Positions 48,801-57,807 of a stretch of DNA of 64,000 nt are shown here, one piece after another. Position 1 is the stretch's first letter. Every line of letters begins with the position of its first letter. Below the pieces are notes generated by a model that saw only the letters and a list, made by a program, of their open reading frames with translations, was not told where the DNA came from and did not search any database. The DNA comes from OLB7 sp966250335. GTDB lineage: Bacteria > Bacteroidota > Ignavibacteria > OLB7. The translations under genes and the position numbers were made by a program. The DNA is taken from contig CBINGZ010000024.1 in NCBI GenBank assembly GCA_966250335.1, forward strand, positions 1 through 64,000, in the 5' to 3' direction.

Positions 48801-49084
48801 GAGGAGGAGGTCACCGTGCTCTTACCGAACCCGAGCACGCCGTGGCCGCTGGCCGAGAAGGTGGAGTAGATGACGCCGTTGAACTCGAAATTGAATCCGA
48901 TATCCTTGACGCTCGATGTTCCGCCGACGGAACCTGCCTTGATGATCGTCTCTCCCTTGGACATATCCGTTTCACTGCCGGTAGTGACCGTAAGGCCATA
49001 CTCCCGCAGGCTGGCGAGCGCCATGGCGCCCGGGATGAACAGGGAGGCCAGCGTAACCAGTAGGACGCTGTAGTACTTCTTCAT
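45824..49084 (-). CDS. Large secreted protein with choice-of-anchor-like repeats and a type IX-style sorting domain
   Basis: A 1086-residue exported protein. Signal peptide to about residue 25. The N-terminal third (YGLTVTTGSE to RVDYVAAVGVDI) looks like a secreted beta-sandwich. The middle has repeated Ig-like blocks of the ASH/choice-of-anchor type (TLDDPTGQYTL, PVLTFKPNRFGQYKALLTVSGDC, ITLRFSPSRGGTRRATIMMRTND, LEVTFRPISSGPSAATLVINSNS). The C-terminal 80 residues are a sorting domain: SSPNPARETAEIGYRIERDG, VEIRLFDGRG, LPSGIYMYRLTADGVTLARSMKVVK. In Bacteroidota such a tail directs export by the type IX system and anchoring to the surface. AGGAG lies 8 bases before the ATG. Ends at a strong terminator. 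Confidence 0.85.
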   Translation of the reverse strand: MKKYYSVLLVTLASLFIPGAMALASLREYGLTVTTGSETDMSKGETIIKAGSVGGTSSVKDIGFNFEFNGVIYSTFSASGHGVLGFGKSTVTSSSDEMLEKSSTYPVIAPFWDNQSTINTGVTYLLTGKPGSQVMTVQWETRPTNATTKAESFKYQVRLYEGLNRVEFYYGNMTQRTVTNARIGGGVSSKDIASLYFGKKGDLRVDYVAAVGVDITINTIPTGTVYIFDPLYCNTTFTGNVAEGGLEGPMSSGATILADKSVQRGTPTGFKPFTLATSSKCVPIRFTFVITGDYASDYVISPSTAALDPGGSVTPTITFAPGCIGARPAVLTAIGDNGSTFQLNLGAVGTSRLNWAGNTASGGVSPLNNGSVLLKGQQVKYGIAKTYTPFTISNTSTNPSAGSVTMTYTLDDPTGQYTLNTKTAVLARGQSSTPVLTFKPNRFGQYKALLTVSGDCETRTFPVEAITIGAGAEFSSGGNVIDEKSDLFVKALECAGEGVSFMEIKVKSVGNDPLYVNGASFFLTDSIYGQGIPRFPLLRDFMGNAMAADDYFVTDGPGMAPAAENAPFQFPIVLMPGESRTFYLNFVAQLPGKRLARAFIGTNALNFTGNNPSGAVTDGLLAVDLFGRGIGSSVSTTIEGKPLEGVSFGPGDLHMPHDTTIRIYNTGSCDLRVSASAFRVVGGDTRDFFIVGGFAQAMKDTEGNYVLAPGDSTDITLRFSPSRGGTRRATIMMRTNDSTLWEPGIERGAFYWNLNGTGKVGLRAIDLTFAPTIIDAAGSSGNKAVVENSSREVKMIVSMEITGPDAAEFTMDPANPWPALPLMFMPGDEVPFHVIHTPAPGSLPGDRSAELMMITSSADTIVVNLHGEALIRTLTASPSAMFEGVTVPVGKSVRQRLMVTNNGSAPLTLGTTTIAGPGAVNYLLGRLPRLTLAPGQTEHLEVTFRPISSGPSAATLVINSNSTTGSVQVTLGGAATMIRPGGTSVQNLTSGVEDLSTTTGSVSLGQSSPNPARETAEIGYRIERDGNVEIRLFDGRGAEIEVLESGYRTAGDHTVRFRVDHLPSGIYMYRLTADGVTLARSMKVVK

Positions 49085-49608
49085 GGGGACAACTCCTGCG
49101 ATTATATAGGGGTTCGGGATCTACCCGATGTCGATCTCTTGCCTCGTCAGGGGGGAACGTCTCTTGCGACCGGATCGGACCTTGCAGGCGCACGCAACCG
49201 TGCGGTGCGGATACGGGATATCCCGTACGGCACGACCGGCCGTCAGGCGTTCATGGAGCCGAGGAGGAGGCTCGGAGGAGGCGCGTCATCGAATCCGTCG
49301 TCGTGCAGGCTTGGGGGTGGGGACCCGCGCCGAGGACGGAGTGTCGTCCCGTATCGATGCAACCGGGTCGTGAGCCGTACACGGGGAGGTGCGGCTGAAC
49401 GAGCGAACGGTCGAGAGGATTTCGATGGGACGGTAATGACCCCGAGAGGGTCTGGATGGCTCGGGGTCGAGCGGAGGATCGCGGATCGACATCTCCGTAC
49501 AGACCGTCGATCACGATCGACGCAAATATACGGAGGAATACATGGATGTCACCAAATGGTTACAACGAATCAGGAGGGATAAATGTCACAGGGACGTTCT
49601 CCCCGACC
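49085..49608. other. Intergenic region upstream of the large secreted-protein gene
   Basis: About 520 bp. A perfect 16-base palindrome TACGGGATATCCCGTA lies at 49212-49227, 128 bp before the start codon of the minus-strand gene. I see no coding frame that is convincing. Confidence 0.5.
49212..49227. promoter_or_regulatory. Perfect 16-bp palindrome, operator-like
   Basis: TACGGGATATCCCGTA reads the same on both strands. Its position upstream of a highly structured secreted gene fits a regulator site; no known consensus is recalled. Confidence 0.45.
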
Positions 49609-50199
49609 CTACGAAGCGACGTCACCCGCCCGATCGGATATGCGGAGGGCAGGAGGATGGAGAAGGGAAAGAAGCTTCCGGACGAACCGTTCGATGTGCG
49701 GATCGGATCGATGCAGCGGAAGTTCGTCGAGGGGAAACCAGCGGACGGAATGGAACTCTCCGGGATCGAAGTCGATCGCCAGGGAACCATCCCCGGTCAG
49801 CAGATACCAGAGCGACACATCGGTATGCCCGGCGGTGCTGCCGACGGTTTCGGTGATCGTGATGAAGATCGGGTCCGGGACCAGAAACGACGCTTCAAGG
49901 TTGAGCTCCTCGGCGCTCTCCCTGCGGACGGTGTCGCGCGGATCCTCGCCGGGCTCCACATGCCCGCCGGTCGGCAGCCAGAGTCCGGACTTGATATGAT
50001 CGGTCAGCAGTATCAGCCCCCGAAGCGGGTCGACGACGACGAAATAGGAGACGAGATGCATCGGCGGCGTCGCCGGCTTCTCGATACGGCAGAGGGGCTT
50101 CCCCGAGGCTATCCACTCCAGCGCCCCGGAGATATGCTCGCGCTCCGGTTCGTCGAGCGGAGAAATCGACCTGACGGCGGCTGCGATTCCGTCTCGCAT
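49609..50199 (-). CDS. NUDIX hydrolase
   Basis: Hydrolyses a nucleoside diphosphate linked to another group. The NUDIX box is GGHVEPGEDPRDTVRRESAEEL, at about residues 78-99, an exact GX5EX7REUXEE match. The start at 50199 is preceded by GGAG; the frame extends to an ATG at 50235. 196 residues. The N-terminal region (ISPLDEPEREHISGALEWIASGKPLCRIEK) resembles a subgroup in which the NUDIX domain follows a helical cap. Substrate unknown. Confidence 0.85.
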   Translation of the reverse strand: MRDGIAAAVRSISPLDEPEREHISGALEWIASGKPLCRIEKPATPPMHLVSYFVVVDPLRGLILLTDHIKSGLWLPTGGHVEPGEDPRDTVRRESAEELNLEASFLVPDPIFITITETVGSTAGHTDVSLWYLLTGDGSLAIDFDPGEFHSVRWFPLDELPLHRSDPHIERFVRKLLSLLHPPALRISDRAGDVAS

Positions 50200-50254
50200 G
50201 ATATATCGTTCTCCGGATATGTTGTAGCGCCGCAAAGATAACGACGCGGCGTGA

Positions 50255-50902
50255 TCACTCCGACGACCTCTGACGCCGCCGCAGCCGTTTCGGTCCGTAC
50301 CAGAGCCAGAAGCCGGAAAGGGAGAGACCGAGCAGGCTCAGACCCATCACCGTGGTGTACCCCAGCTTGACCTGCTCGTCCTCGGTGCCGAACGCGAAAT
50401 CGAGGATGGAGCCGTCGTGGATGTTCTCGATGAGATCGGATGTGCGGTGGGATATAAGGAGCACCTTCCCCGTCGTCCCGTCGAGCTGCACTTCGGAGTA
50501 GTGGTTCACGAAGACGAACTTCACCGAACCTTTCTGCGGCCGGGCGTCGATCCGCTCCAGCTCCGGCGAGAGATCGGCGCCGATCGAATCGCGCAACGTT
50601 TGTATCGCAATGGTATGCAGACTGTCGAACGGGAGCCAGGTCGCCAGATCGGGAGAGACCCCTTTCGAGGTGGGAGGGAGGATGATCCCCCCGGTATGCT
50701 TCTTCCAGCCGAGAAGCAGACCGGTGATCGACACGATGAAGAAGAACACGAAGAGGAGGGCGCCGATCGTGCGATGCAGCTTTCTGAACAGCCGGAGAAG
50801 GCGGGCCCGTTTCAGCCGCCCGGGGGCGACCTGGAGCCGTGATCCGGTTATGGGCCCGGCGCCGGACGGGGCGGAGCTTCGTGCGTCGTGATGTTCGGTC
50901 AT
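50255..50902 (-). CDS. PepSY-associated transmembrane protein
   Basis: A 215-residue membrane protein. Helix 1 is RTIGALLFVFFFIVSITGLLLGWKKH (residues about 44-69), followed by an external PepSY-like domain (residues 70-170, ending TGKVLLISHRTSDLIENIHDGSILDFAFG) and helix 2, VKLGYTTVMGLSLLGLSLSGFWLWYGPKRLR. Arrangement matches the short PepSY-TM proteins linked to respiration or iron uptake; no partner is adjacent. The gap to the NUDIX gene is 55 bp on the same strand. Confidence 0.8.
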   Translation of the reverse strand: MTEHHDARSSAPSGAGPITGSRLQVAPGRLKRARLLRLFRKLHRTIGALLFVFFFIVSITGLLLGWKKHTGGIILPPTSKGVSPDLATWLPFDSLHTIAIQTLRDSIGADLSPELERIDARPQKGSVKFVFVNHYSEVQLDGTTGKVLLISHRTSDLIENIHDGSILDFAFGTEDEQVKLGYTTVMGLSLLGLSLSGFWLWYGPKRLRRRQRSSE

Positions 50903-51154
50903 GCGGGGGCCGGTCCTCGGGATATGCTGGACGATGGGGGATGCGGATCGCTTCGTAAGATCGGCAATCGAGCACGATCCCCGAAGAGATCAGTGCGACG
51001 GCCGCGCTCTTTCAGTGACGTGCAACGGCCTCCGGAACGTATATTCACCGCGAGGTATGCCCGGCCCTGCGGTGAAGCCGTCGGCACGGCGCCTCCACGA
51101 CCATACCACGATACATTCACACCAGGCGGGCGAATGCCCCGGGAGCATGGAGAG

Positions 51155-51559
51155 ATGTCCGACGTACGTTCCGAAACCGACTCGATCGAGCAGTATCCCT
51201 ACGACACGCGCCTCGACATCTACTACAAGCCCCTGGAGGTGGTCGATGTTCAGAAGCTCGTGGACGAATGCACCCATCCCTGGTACAACCAGACGCTCTG
51301 CAAGGTGAACGACTCGGTCGTCAGGCTCGGCGTCATTCAGGGAGAATACCACTGGCACAAACATGACGACGAGGACGAGTTCTTCTATGTTGTGGAAGGC
51401 CGACTCCTGATCGATCTGGAGGATCGCACGATCGAGCTCGACCCCACGCAGGGCTTCGTGGTGCCGAAGGGAATCGTACATCGTACAAGAGCGCCGCAGC
51501 GGACGGTGATCATGATGGTGGAGGGAGCGGGGATCATTCCGACAGGGGATGCGATGTAA
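51155..51559 (+). CDS. Cupin-domain protein
   Basis: A 134-residue single-domain cupin. Metal ligands: HWHKHDDEDEFFYVVEG (HxH and E) and KGIVHR (final H) at the usual positions, on the jelly-roll strands VRLGVIQGEYHWH and FVVPKGIVH. The start could be the ATG at 51155 or the one 21 bases earlier (51134). Its stop codon overlaps the ATG of the next gene (TAATG), implying co-translation with the MEMO1-like protein. Function unknown. Confidence 0.85.
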   Translation: MSDVRSETDSIEQYPYDTRLDIYYKPLEVVDVQKLVDECTHPWYNQTLCKVNDSVVRLGVIQGEYHWHKHDDEDEFFYVVEGRLLIDLEDRTIELDPTQGFVVPKGIVHRTRAPQRTVIMMVEGAGIIPTGDAM

Positions 51560-52578
51560 TGCGCCCGCGGGGGACAATATATCGTTTCGGGATCGCCGAC
51601 GACGGGCCCACGATGGACGCCGTGATGCGGCGCATCGACGAGCACCAGTCGGCTCCTCTCGCCGAGGCTCTGCATGGAACAGGGGAAGATGTATCGTGGC
51701 GTGTTGCAGTGGCGCCGCACGACGACTACACGAACGTCGGCTACCTCTATCCCGCGGTGCTCGGAAACGTCAGGGCGAAGACGATCATCTTCTTCGGCGT
51801 GGCGCACAAGGCCCGGAACCTGGGACTCGAGAACGAACTGATCTTCGACTCCTATTCCCACTGGACGGGGCCGTACGGTCCCGTCGCCGTCTCGCCGCTG
51901 CGTGACGAGATCATGAGGGAGCTCCCCTCCGATCTTTATCAGGTCAACGACGCCATGCACGACATCGAGCATTCGATCGAGGCGATCGTCCCGTTCCTCC
52001 AGCATGACAACCGCGACGTGCGGATCGTGCCGATCCTGGTCCCCGCCATGCCGTTCGACAGGATGGAACATATCGCGAAGCTCCTGGCCGGGATCATTGG
52101 AACTATCGCAGCGAAGCAGGGCCTCCGCTGGGGAGAGGAGTATTCGATCGTGATCTCCACCGACGCGGTCCATTACGGCGACGAAGGATGGAGCGGCTGC
52201 AACTTCGCCCGTTTCGGCGCCGACGAAACGGGCTACCGCGCCGCTCTGGCCCACGAGGAGGCGATCATCGACAACTGCCTGCGCGACGAGATCGAGCCGC
52301 ATCGCCTGAAAGCCTTCACCGAATACACCGTCAGCCCTCTCGACTTCCGCGAATACATCTGGACCTGGTGCGGCCGCTACTCCCTCCCCTTCGGCCTGCT
52401 GACGGCATATCATCTCCAGAGATATCTGAACGAACCGCCGCTCTCCGGAAAGCTCCTCGGCTACCGCACCAGCATCGACTCTCTCGGCCCTCTCCCTCTG
52501 GACGATCTCGGCCTCCGTGCCACAAACCCCGCCACGATCCGTCATTGGGTCGGCTACCCCGCCCTGGGCTACGTCTAG
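51559..52578 (+). CDS. MEMO1-family protein (AmmeMemoRadiSam system protein B)
   Basis: A 339-residue protein of the MEMO family. Recognised by VAPHDDYTNVGYLYPAVL near residue 50, IIFFGVAHKARNLG near 77, EHSIEAIVPFLQHD near 135, and STDAVHYGDEG near 197. In eukaryotes MEMO binds copper or reduces metals; in prokaryotes it occurs in a three-part system with a radical SAM enzyme and an AMMECR1 protein, neither of which is present here. TAATG overlap links it to the cupin gene. Convergent with the DEAD-box helicase gene, 22 bp apart. Confidence 0.8.
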   Translation: MRPRGTIYRFGIADDGPTMDAVMRRIDEHQSAPLAEALHGTGEDVSWRVAVAPHDDYTNVGYLYPAVLGNVRAKTIIFFGVAHKARNLGLENELIFDSYSHWTGPYGPVAVSPLRDEIMRELPSDLYQVNDAMHDIEHSIEAIVPFLQHDNRDVRIVPILVPAMPFDRMEHIAKLLAGIIGTIAAKQGLRWGEEYSIVISTDAVHYGDEGWSGCNFARFGADETGYRAALAHEEAIIDNCLRDEIEPHRLKAFTEYTVSPLDFREYIWTWCGRYSLPFGLLTAYHLQRYLNEPPLSGKLLGYRTSIDSLGPLPLDDLGLRATNPATIRHWVGYPALGYV

Positions 52579-52600
52579 TTCGCCCCTATGGGGCTTGGTT

Positions 52601-54343
52601 CTATTTCCTCTTCTTGGGATTCCCCGGATTCCCCCGTCCCTTGCGAGCCGCAAACGGAACCCCCCGCCGCCCGCCGCGCCCATAATCCTCAACCTCCCGC
52701 CGCTCCCCAAGAGCCGACACATCCTGCCTGGTCGCCAGCCGGATATTGGTCTCCCGATTGCGGATGGTAACACCCGCCAGATCGGTCACCACCTGCTCGC
52801 TATACTGCGCCGGAATCTCCACGAACGTAAAGTCGTCATAGATATCGATCGCCCCGATGGAGGCCCCCGGTATCCCCGCCTCGTTCGCGATCGCCCCCAC
52901 GATATCGGAGGGACGGATCCCCGTCCGCCGTCCCGCGTTGATGAAGAGCCTGACCATTCCCGACTCCGACGGCGGCACCTGCTCCGGCTTCGGCTCCAGC
53001 GCCACGGTCAGCGGCTTGTCTCCCTGGGCGATCCTCACCGCCGCCGCGGCGATCTCCGCCATATCTCGCCCGCTCTCCTCGGCCATCTCCTCGACCATCG
53101 AGAGATAGGCATCCAGATTCTCCTCACCGAGCGTCTTCATGATCCGCTCCTTGAAGAGCGCCAGGCGCCGCGCGGCAACATCGGCTCGCGACGGGATCTT
53201 CTTCGAGGTAAGTCTCTTCCCCGTATATCGTTCGATCTCGTACATCATCCGTTCCTCGCGCGGGGTCACGAAGAGGATCGCGGTCCCCGTCCGTCCGGCG
53301 CGTCCGGTCCTGCCGATGCGATGGACGTACGACTCGGGATCGTTCGGTATATCGTAGTTGACCACGAGTTCGATCTGTTCGATATCGAGTCCGCGGGCCG
53401 CCACATCGGTCGCCACCACGATCTCCACCTGACCCGACCTCATCCGTCGAATGACGCTCTCGCGCTGCGACTGGGTCATCCCCCCATGCATCGCCTCGGC
53501 TTCGTAACCGCGCGCCTGCAGTTTCTCCGCCAGGTCCGCCGCCCCGATCTTCGTCCGCGCGAAGATCAGGATCGCCCCCTGTTCCTCCGCCCGTGTCTCC
53601 AGGAGCTGGGTGAGGACGTTGAGCTTCTGCTTCTCGGTCACATGGAAATAGTACTGCTCCACGGAAGGAACAGTCATAGCCTTATGCGATACTTCCACCG
53701 CCACCGGGTTCTTCAGATATCGCTTCGTGATACGGCGGACCTCCGGCGGCATGGTGGCGGAGAAGAGGGCGGTCTGGCGCTCCTGCGGCGTCTGGCTCAG
53801 AATCCATTCCACATCCTCGAGAAACCCCATCCGGAGCATCTCGTCGGCCTCATCCAGGACCACGAACCGGAGCGTCTCGAGCTTCAGCGTCCCCCGGCGC
53901 ATATGATCCATGATCCGTCCCGGCGTTCCCACCACCACATGCATCGGACCGCGAAGGCGGGCCACCTGTTTCATGATCGAGTCGCCGCCGTAGATCGGTG
54001 TGATCCGCAGACGTCCCAGATGCCGGGCGTAGGTGTGGATCGCCTCGGCCACCTGGATCGCCAGTTCGCGCGTCGGCGTCAGGATCAGCGCCTGAAGGGC
54101 TCCGCGGGTCAGGTCGAGCCTGTCGAGGATCGGAAGTGAGAAGGCGGCCGTCTTTCCGGTCCCCGTCTGCGCCTGTCCCAGCAGGTCGTGCCCGGCAAGC
54201 AGGAGGGGGATCGTCTGCTGCTGGACCGGCGTCGGCGTCTCATAGCCCAGCTCCGTAAGGGTCAGAGTGAGAGCCTCACTCAGGCCGATGCCGTTGAATG
54301 TCTCGTTGTCGGGCGTGCCCGTCGCTTTCTTGTCCTCGTTCAT
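52601..54343 (-). CDS. deaD: DEAD-box ATP-dependent RNA helicase with DbpA-like domain
   Basis: Unwinds structured RNA. The 580-residue protein has all helicase motifs: Q-motif, AQTGTGKT (residues 58-65), PTRELA, VLDEADEML, SAT, and HRIGRTGRAG. The C-terminal part after residue 440 contains a DbpA-type RNA-binding domain (VRLFINAGRRTGIRPSDIVGAIANEAGI, DIYDDFTFVEIP) and a basic RGG-poor tail. It fits the cold-shock/ribosome-assembly group DeaD/CsdA. The true start is the ATG at 54343; the frame extends upstream without homology. Divergent from the sensor kinase gene across 245 bp. Confidence 0.95.
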   Translation of the reverse strand: MNEDKKATGTPDNETFNGIGLSEALTLTLTELGYETPTPVQQQTIPLLLAGHDLLGQAQTGTGKTAAFSLPILDRLDLTRGALQALILTPTRELAIQVAEAIHTYARHLGRLRITPIYGGDSIMKQVARLRGPMHVVVGTPGRIMDHMRRGTLKLETLRFVVLDEADEMLRMGFLEDVEWILSQTPQERQTALFSATMPPEVRRITKRYLKNPVAVEVSHKAMTVPSVEQYYFHVTEKQKLNVLTQLLETRAEEQGAILIFARTKIGAADLAEKLQARGYEAEAMHGGMTQSQRESVIRRMRSGQVEIVVATDVAARGLDIEQIELVVNYDIPNDPESYVHRIGRTGRAGRTGTAILFVTPREERMMYEIERYTGKRLTSKKIPSRADVAARRLALFKERIMKTLGEENLDAYLSMVEEMAEESGRDMAEIAAAAVRIAQGDKPLTVALEPKPEQVPPSESGMVRLFINAGRRTGIRPSDIVGAIANEAGIPGASIGAIDIYDDFTFVEIPAQYSEQVVTDLAGVTIRNRETNIRLATRQDVSALGERREVEDYGRGGRRGVPFAARKGRGNPGNPKKRK

Positions 54344-54588
54344 ACGATCTCTGCCGCTCTTGAATATGGGAAAGGTCCGTCCTCGTGAGAACGGTTCGAC
54401 CCGGTGTGAAATTCCCCGCTCGCCTCCGGGAAGCCCGCATGTTACGGATACTTCGGGGACGGCGCGCCGTTCCGGAGATAACAAAACGTAGCGGCGCGGC
54501 GGGGATTCATATATTCGGCCTCACCAGAAGGCGGGATATCGGCGGCGGTGACCGCGTTCGCGCCTTCACGCACCTATCGGACGCAGCC

Positions 54589-57500
54589 ATGCCGGACTAT
54601 CCGCCTCACCGGTTCGCCCACGCCTGCTTCTCGCGCCCGCGCGTCGCCGACGGCCTCCCCGTCAAGTCGGTCTTCGCTCTCTTTCAGGAGAGTCTGGGGT
54701 TCGTCTGGGTCGGCACCCAGATGGGCCTTGTCCGTCTGGACGCAGGTTCCGCGCGCCGTTTCCGCCATAATCCCGATGATCCCTCGACCTCTCCCGGAAC
54801 CTTTATCCTCTCTCTCGGCGAATCATTGCAGGGCGATATATGGGTTGGAGCCTACGAGGGAGGCTGTGCCCGTTACGATAGATATACCGAGCGGTTCACC
54901 CCGGTCGATCTTCAGCCCTGGAGTTCGGGGGATCGCGTGGCGCGATGTTTCATGCCGATGGGGGATGGCCGGATGTGGGTGGGCACGAACGGTTCACTGA
55001 CCGCCGTGGAGCCGGAGAGGGGAGGGGTCAGCAAGTTCCGTCCCGCCGATATCGACACTCCCGGCGCCGATGTGCGATACACGGCGCTGCTGCCGCTGGA
55101 CGATCGCCTGCTGCTGGTGGGGGCCACATCCGGAGCATACATCTTCGACACGGTGAGCGGGTCGGCCCGGTCGATCCCGTTCGAGAACCGCGGCCTGATT
55201 TCGCCGCCGCGCCACAACGTGGCGGCGATGATTAGGGATGACGCGGGGGGCCTGCTGGTCGCCACCGGCCGTCAGCTCTATCGCGGCGGGTCGATGCCGG
55301 AGGCGCTGGAACTGGTGGAGCCTCTCGTCAATCACCCGAGCTACGGCGCCCGGTTCGCGGTGACCTCGCTTGCCGCCGACAGTATCGCGTCGCGAGTATG
55401 GATCGGAACCTCCGTCGGGCTTCTCCGGATGGAGGCGAACGGGGAGGGCTTCACCTTCTTCCCCTCGGATGATTCCGATCCGCTGGCGCCGTGCGGACCT
55501 GAGACGAGCGTCCTGCTCCGCGACCGTTCGGGGATGCTCTGGGTCGGCGCGGGGGGCGGGATCTCACTGCTTGATCTGCGATATAATTTTCGCTACCATC
55601 GTGTCGTTGACGAGTCCCTCAGGAGCCCGCTGACCGTATCGGGCATCGCCGAGGATGAGGATGGGAAACTCTGGCTGGCGACACCGATCGGACTGTGGGA
55701 ATACGACCCTGCAACCGGGGAGAAGAGACGCTACTCGCTCGGCGGCGATACGGAGCAGACGATACGGGAGAACGATCTTGTCCGCGAGGTCCGGCGCGGC
55801 AGGGAGGGGAGCCTCTGGATCGGGTCGGTCGGCGGACTCTTCAGGTGGGACCGGAAAACCGGGACTGTCGTGGAGCGATATCATCCTGATGCGGTCGCCG
55901 TTGCGGCCGGCGGCGTACGGTCGCTCCTCGCCCCCTCGATCAAGGGGGTGCTGGAGGATAGCGAGGGTTTCGTCTGGTCGGGAAGCGATGTTGGCGGAGT
56001 CCAGCGCCTTGATCCCTCGTCGGGAACGTTCAGGTATTACAGAAAGGGGGATCGCGACTCCGGCGGCATACCTCACGATACGATGCTGACCTCGCTTCAG
56101 GATCGTCGCGGTCGTCTCTGGTTCGGCTTCGTGACCTCCCTGGCGCGATATGATCGCCCGACCGACACGTTCGAGAGTTTCGGCTTCGACCCCGCCGACC
56201 ATTCCAGCCTGAGCAACAGCATGGTGACGGCGCTCTACGAGGACGCCGCCGGCACGCTCTGGGTCGGGACGGCCGGTGGGCTCAACCGCGCGGTCGAATC
56301 GCCGGAGGGGAAGGTCTCCTTCGTCAGATACGGCGCGCGCGATCTCCCCGCCGATTTCATCACCTCCATCATCGGTCACGGCGACGAGCTCTGGCTGGGG
56401 ACCAACAGGGGGATCGTCCGCTTCAGCGAACGGGAGGGGAGGATAGAGACGCGGCTGTACGATAGATCGGACGGTCTCCATGCGGCCGAATACAATCTCG
56501 GCTGCGCGATCCGCGGCGCCGACGGTGTTCTCTCCTTCGGCGGTCGGAGCGGCTTCGATCGGTTCGATCCCGATCGACTTCTTCCCGATCTCACCCCTCC
56601 TCCCGCCGTTCTCACCGAGCTCCTTCTCTTCAACGAATCGGTGCGGGTCGATCCTTCCGCCGGACGCGGCGCCGGGCCCTCCCTGAAAGGATCGATCACC
56701 CATCTGCGCGATCTGACCCTGACGTACCGTCAATCGGTCGTCACCATCGGCTACGCGGCGCTCCATTACAGGGCTCCGGAGAAGATCCGGTACGGATATA
56801 TTCTGGAGGGATTCGATCGCGAGTGGAACGACGCCGGCGGGCGGGACGAGGCGACCTACACGAACCTCGATCCCGGCAGATATCTCTTCAAGGTACGCGC
56901 CGTCAACAGCGACGGCCTGACGGGCGGTTCCGGCGCCGGGCTGATGATTCATGTGGAGCCCCCCCCGTGGCGGACCTGGTGGGCGCATACCCTCTACGGC
57001 ATGGCCGGAGCCGCAACGATCGCCTCCTTCACCCGGTGGCGGATCGCGGCGCGCGAACGTGAACTGCGCGAACAGCAGGCGGTGGAGCGGGCACGCCTGG
57101 AGGAGCGTGAGAACATCCGCCGCAAGAACGCGGCCGACTTCCACGACGAGGCGGGAACCACCCTGACGCGCATCCTCTTGCTGACCGAACTCGCCAGGCG
57201 CAACGGCGGCGGGGAGGGGGAGCTCGGCTCCCTTCTGGAGAAGGTCGAGGCGAACGCGGCACATCTTGCCCAGGGGATGCGTGATTTCATCTGGGTGCTC
57301 GATCCCGACAAGGATACGCTGCTCGACACGCTCCAGCGGATCGATGCCGTCGGTGAATCGCTCTTCGCCACGCTCGACACATCTTTCACTATGCGATATG
57401 ATTATCGGCGCATGCAGGGAGTGACGCTCGATCTGGATTATCGTCGTCAGATATTGATGATCTGCAAGGAGGCGCTGAACAACGTGGCCCGTCATGCGGG

Positions 57501-57723
57501 GGCGGCGACCGTGCAGGTGCTGGTCTCACGCGAGAAGGGGGCGGTCGTCGTCACGGTGATCGATGACGGCGGAGGATTGCCTGCCGGGGGAGGGAGCGCC
57601 GGGTACGGCATGAAGTCGATGCGGAGAAGAGCCGAGAGCATCGGGGCGACGTTGACGCTGGAGAGCGGCGGAGCAGGGGCCGGGACGCGGGTGGAGCTGA
57701 AAATACCCCATTTGGGCGATTGA
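54589..57723 (+). CDS. Hybrid-type sensor kinase with two-component propeller and Y_Y_Y domain
   Basis: A 1044-residue membrane sensor histidine kinase. Residues about 20-700 contain two-component-regulator propeller repeats (FVWVGTQMGLVRLD, DIWVGAYEGG, MLWVGAGGGISLLD, KLWLATPIGLWEYD, SLWIGSVGGLFRWD, TLWVGTAGGLNRAV), then a Y_Y_Y beta-sandwich (GYILEGFDREWND, YTNLDPGRYLFKVRAVN), a membrane helix near residue 805, and the kinase: HisKA_3 H-box ADFHDEAGTTLTRI with His at residue 852, then the N-box KEALNNVARHA and G-boxes DDGGGLPAGG and GYGMKSM. No receiver domain. The N-terminus lacks an obvious signal peptide, unlike most relatives, so the start may be wrong. Its partner is likely the NarL-type regulator at 59622. 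Confidence 0.85.
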   Translation: MPDYPPHRFAHACFSRPRVADGLPVKSVFALFQESLGFVWVGTQMGLVRLDAGSARRFRHNPDDPSTSPGTFILSLGESLQGDIWVGAYEGGCARYDRYTERFTPVDLQPWSSGDRVARCFMPMGDGRMWVGTNGSLTAVEPERGGVSKFRPADIDTPGADVRYTALLPLDDRLLLVGATSGAYIFDTVSGSARSIPFENRGLISPPRHNVAAMIRDDAGGLLVATGRQLYRGGSMPEALELVEPLVNHPSYGARFAVTSLAADSIASRVWIGTSVGLLRMEANGEGFTFFPSDDSDPLAPCGPETSVLLRDRSGMLWVGAGGGISLLDLRYNFRYHRVVDESLRSPLTVSGIAEDEDGKLWLATPIGLWEYDPATGEKRRYSLGGDTEQTIRENDLVREVRRGREGSLWIGSVGGLFRWDRKTGTVVERYHPDAVAVAAGGVRSLLAPSIKGVLEDSEGFVWSGSDVGGVQRLDPSSGTFRYYRKGDRDSGGIPHDTMLTSLQDRRGRLWFGFVTSLARYDRPTDTFESFGFDPADHSSLSNSMVTALYEDAAGTLWVGTAGGLNRAVESPEGKVSFVRYGARDLPADFITSIIGHGDELWLGTNRGIVRFSEREGRIETRLYDRSDGLHAAEYNLGCAIRGADGVLSFGGRSGFDRFDPDRLLPDLTPPPAVLTELLLFNESVRVDPSAGRGAGPSLKGSITHLRDLTLTYRQSVVTIGYAALHYRAPEKIRYGYILEGFDREWNDAGGRDEATYTNLDPGRYLFKVRAVNSDGLTGGSGAGLMIHVEPPPWRTWWAHTLYGMAGAATIASFTRWRIAARERELREQQAVERARLEERENIRRKNAADFHDEAGTTLTRILLLTELARRNGGGEGELGSLLEKVEANAAHLAQGMRDFIWVLDPDKDTLLDTLQRIDAVGESLFATLDTSFTMRYDYRRMQGVTLDLDYRRQILMICKEALNNVARHAGAATVQVLVSREKGAVVVTVIDDGGGLPAGGGSAGYGMKSMRRRAESIGATLTLESGGAGAGTRVELKIPHLGD

Positions 57724-57807
57724 TGGAGGGCTCTCACGCCCCGTAACATTGTGGCGTACTTCAAGGCCGGGACCTCCCCGGACCTGCTTACCAGCGAAGA
57801 TTACGCC

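Noticed and set aside
45674..49063. 1129-residue open frame on the plus strand
   Set aside because: It is antisense to the 1086-residue secreted-protein gene, has biased Arg/Asp/Gly composition, no signal peptide and no family motif. The minus-strand frame has a signal peptide, sorting domain, ribosome binding site and terminator.
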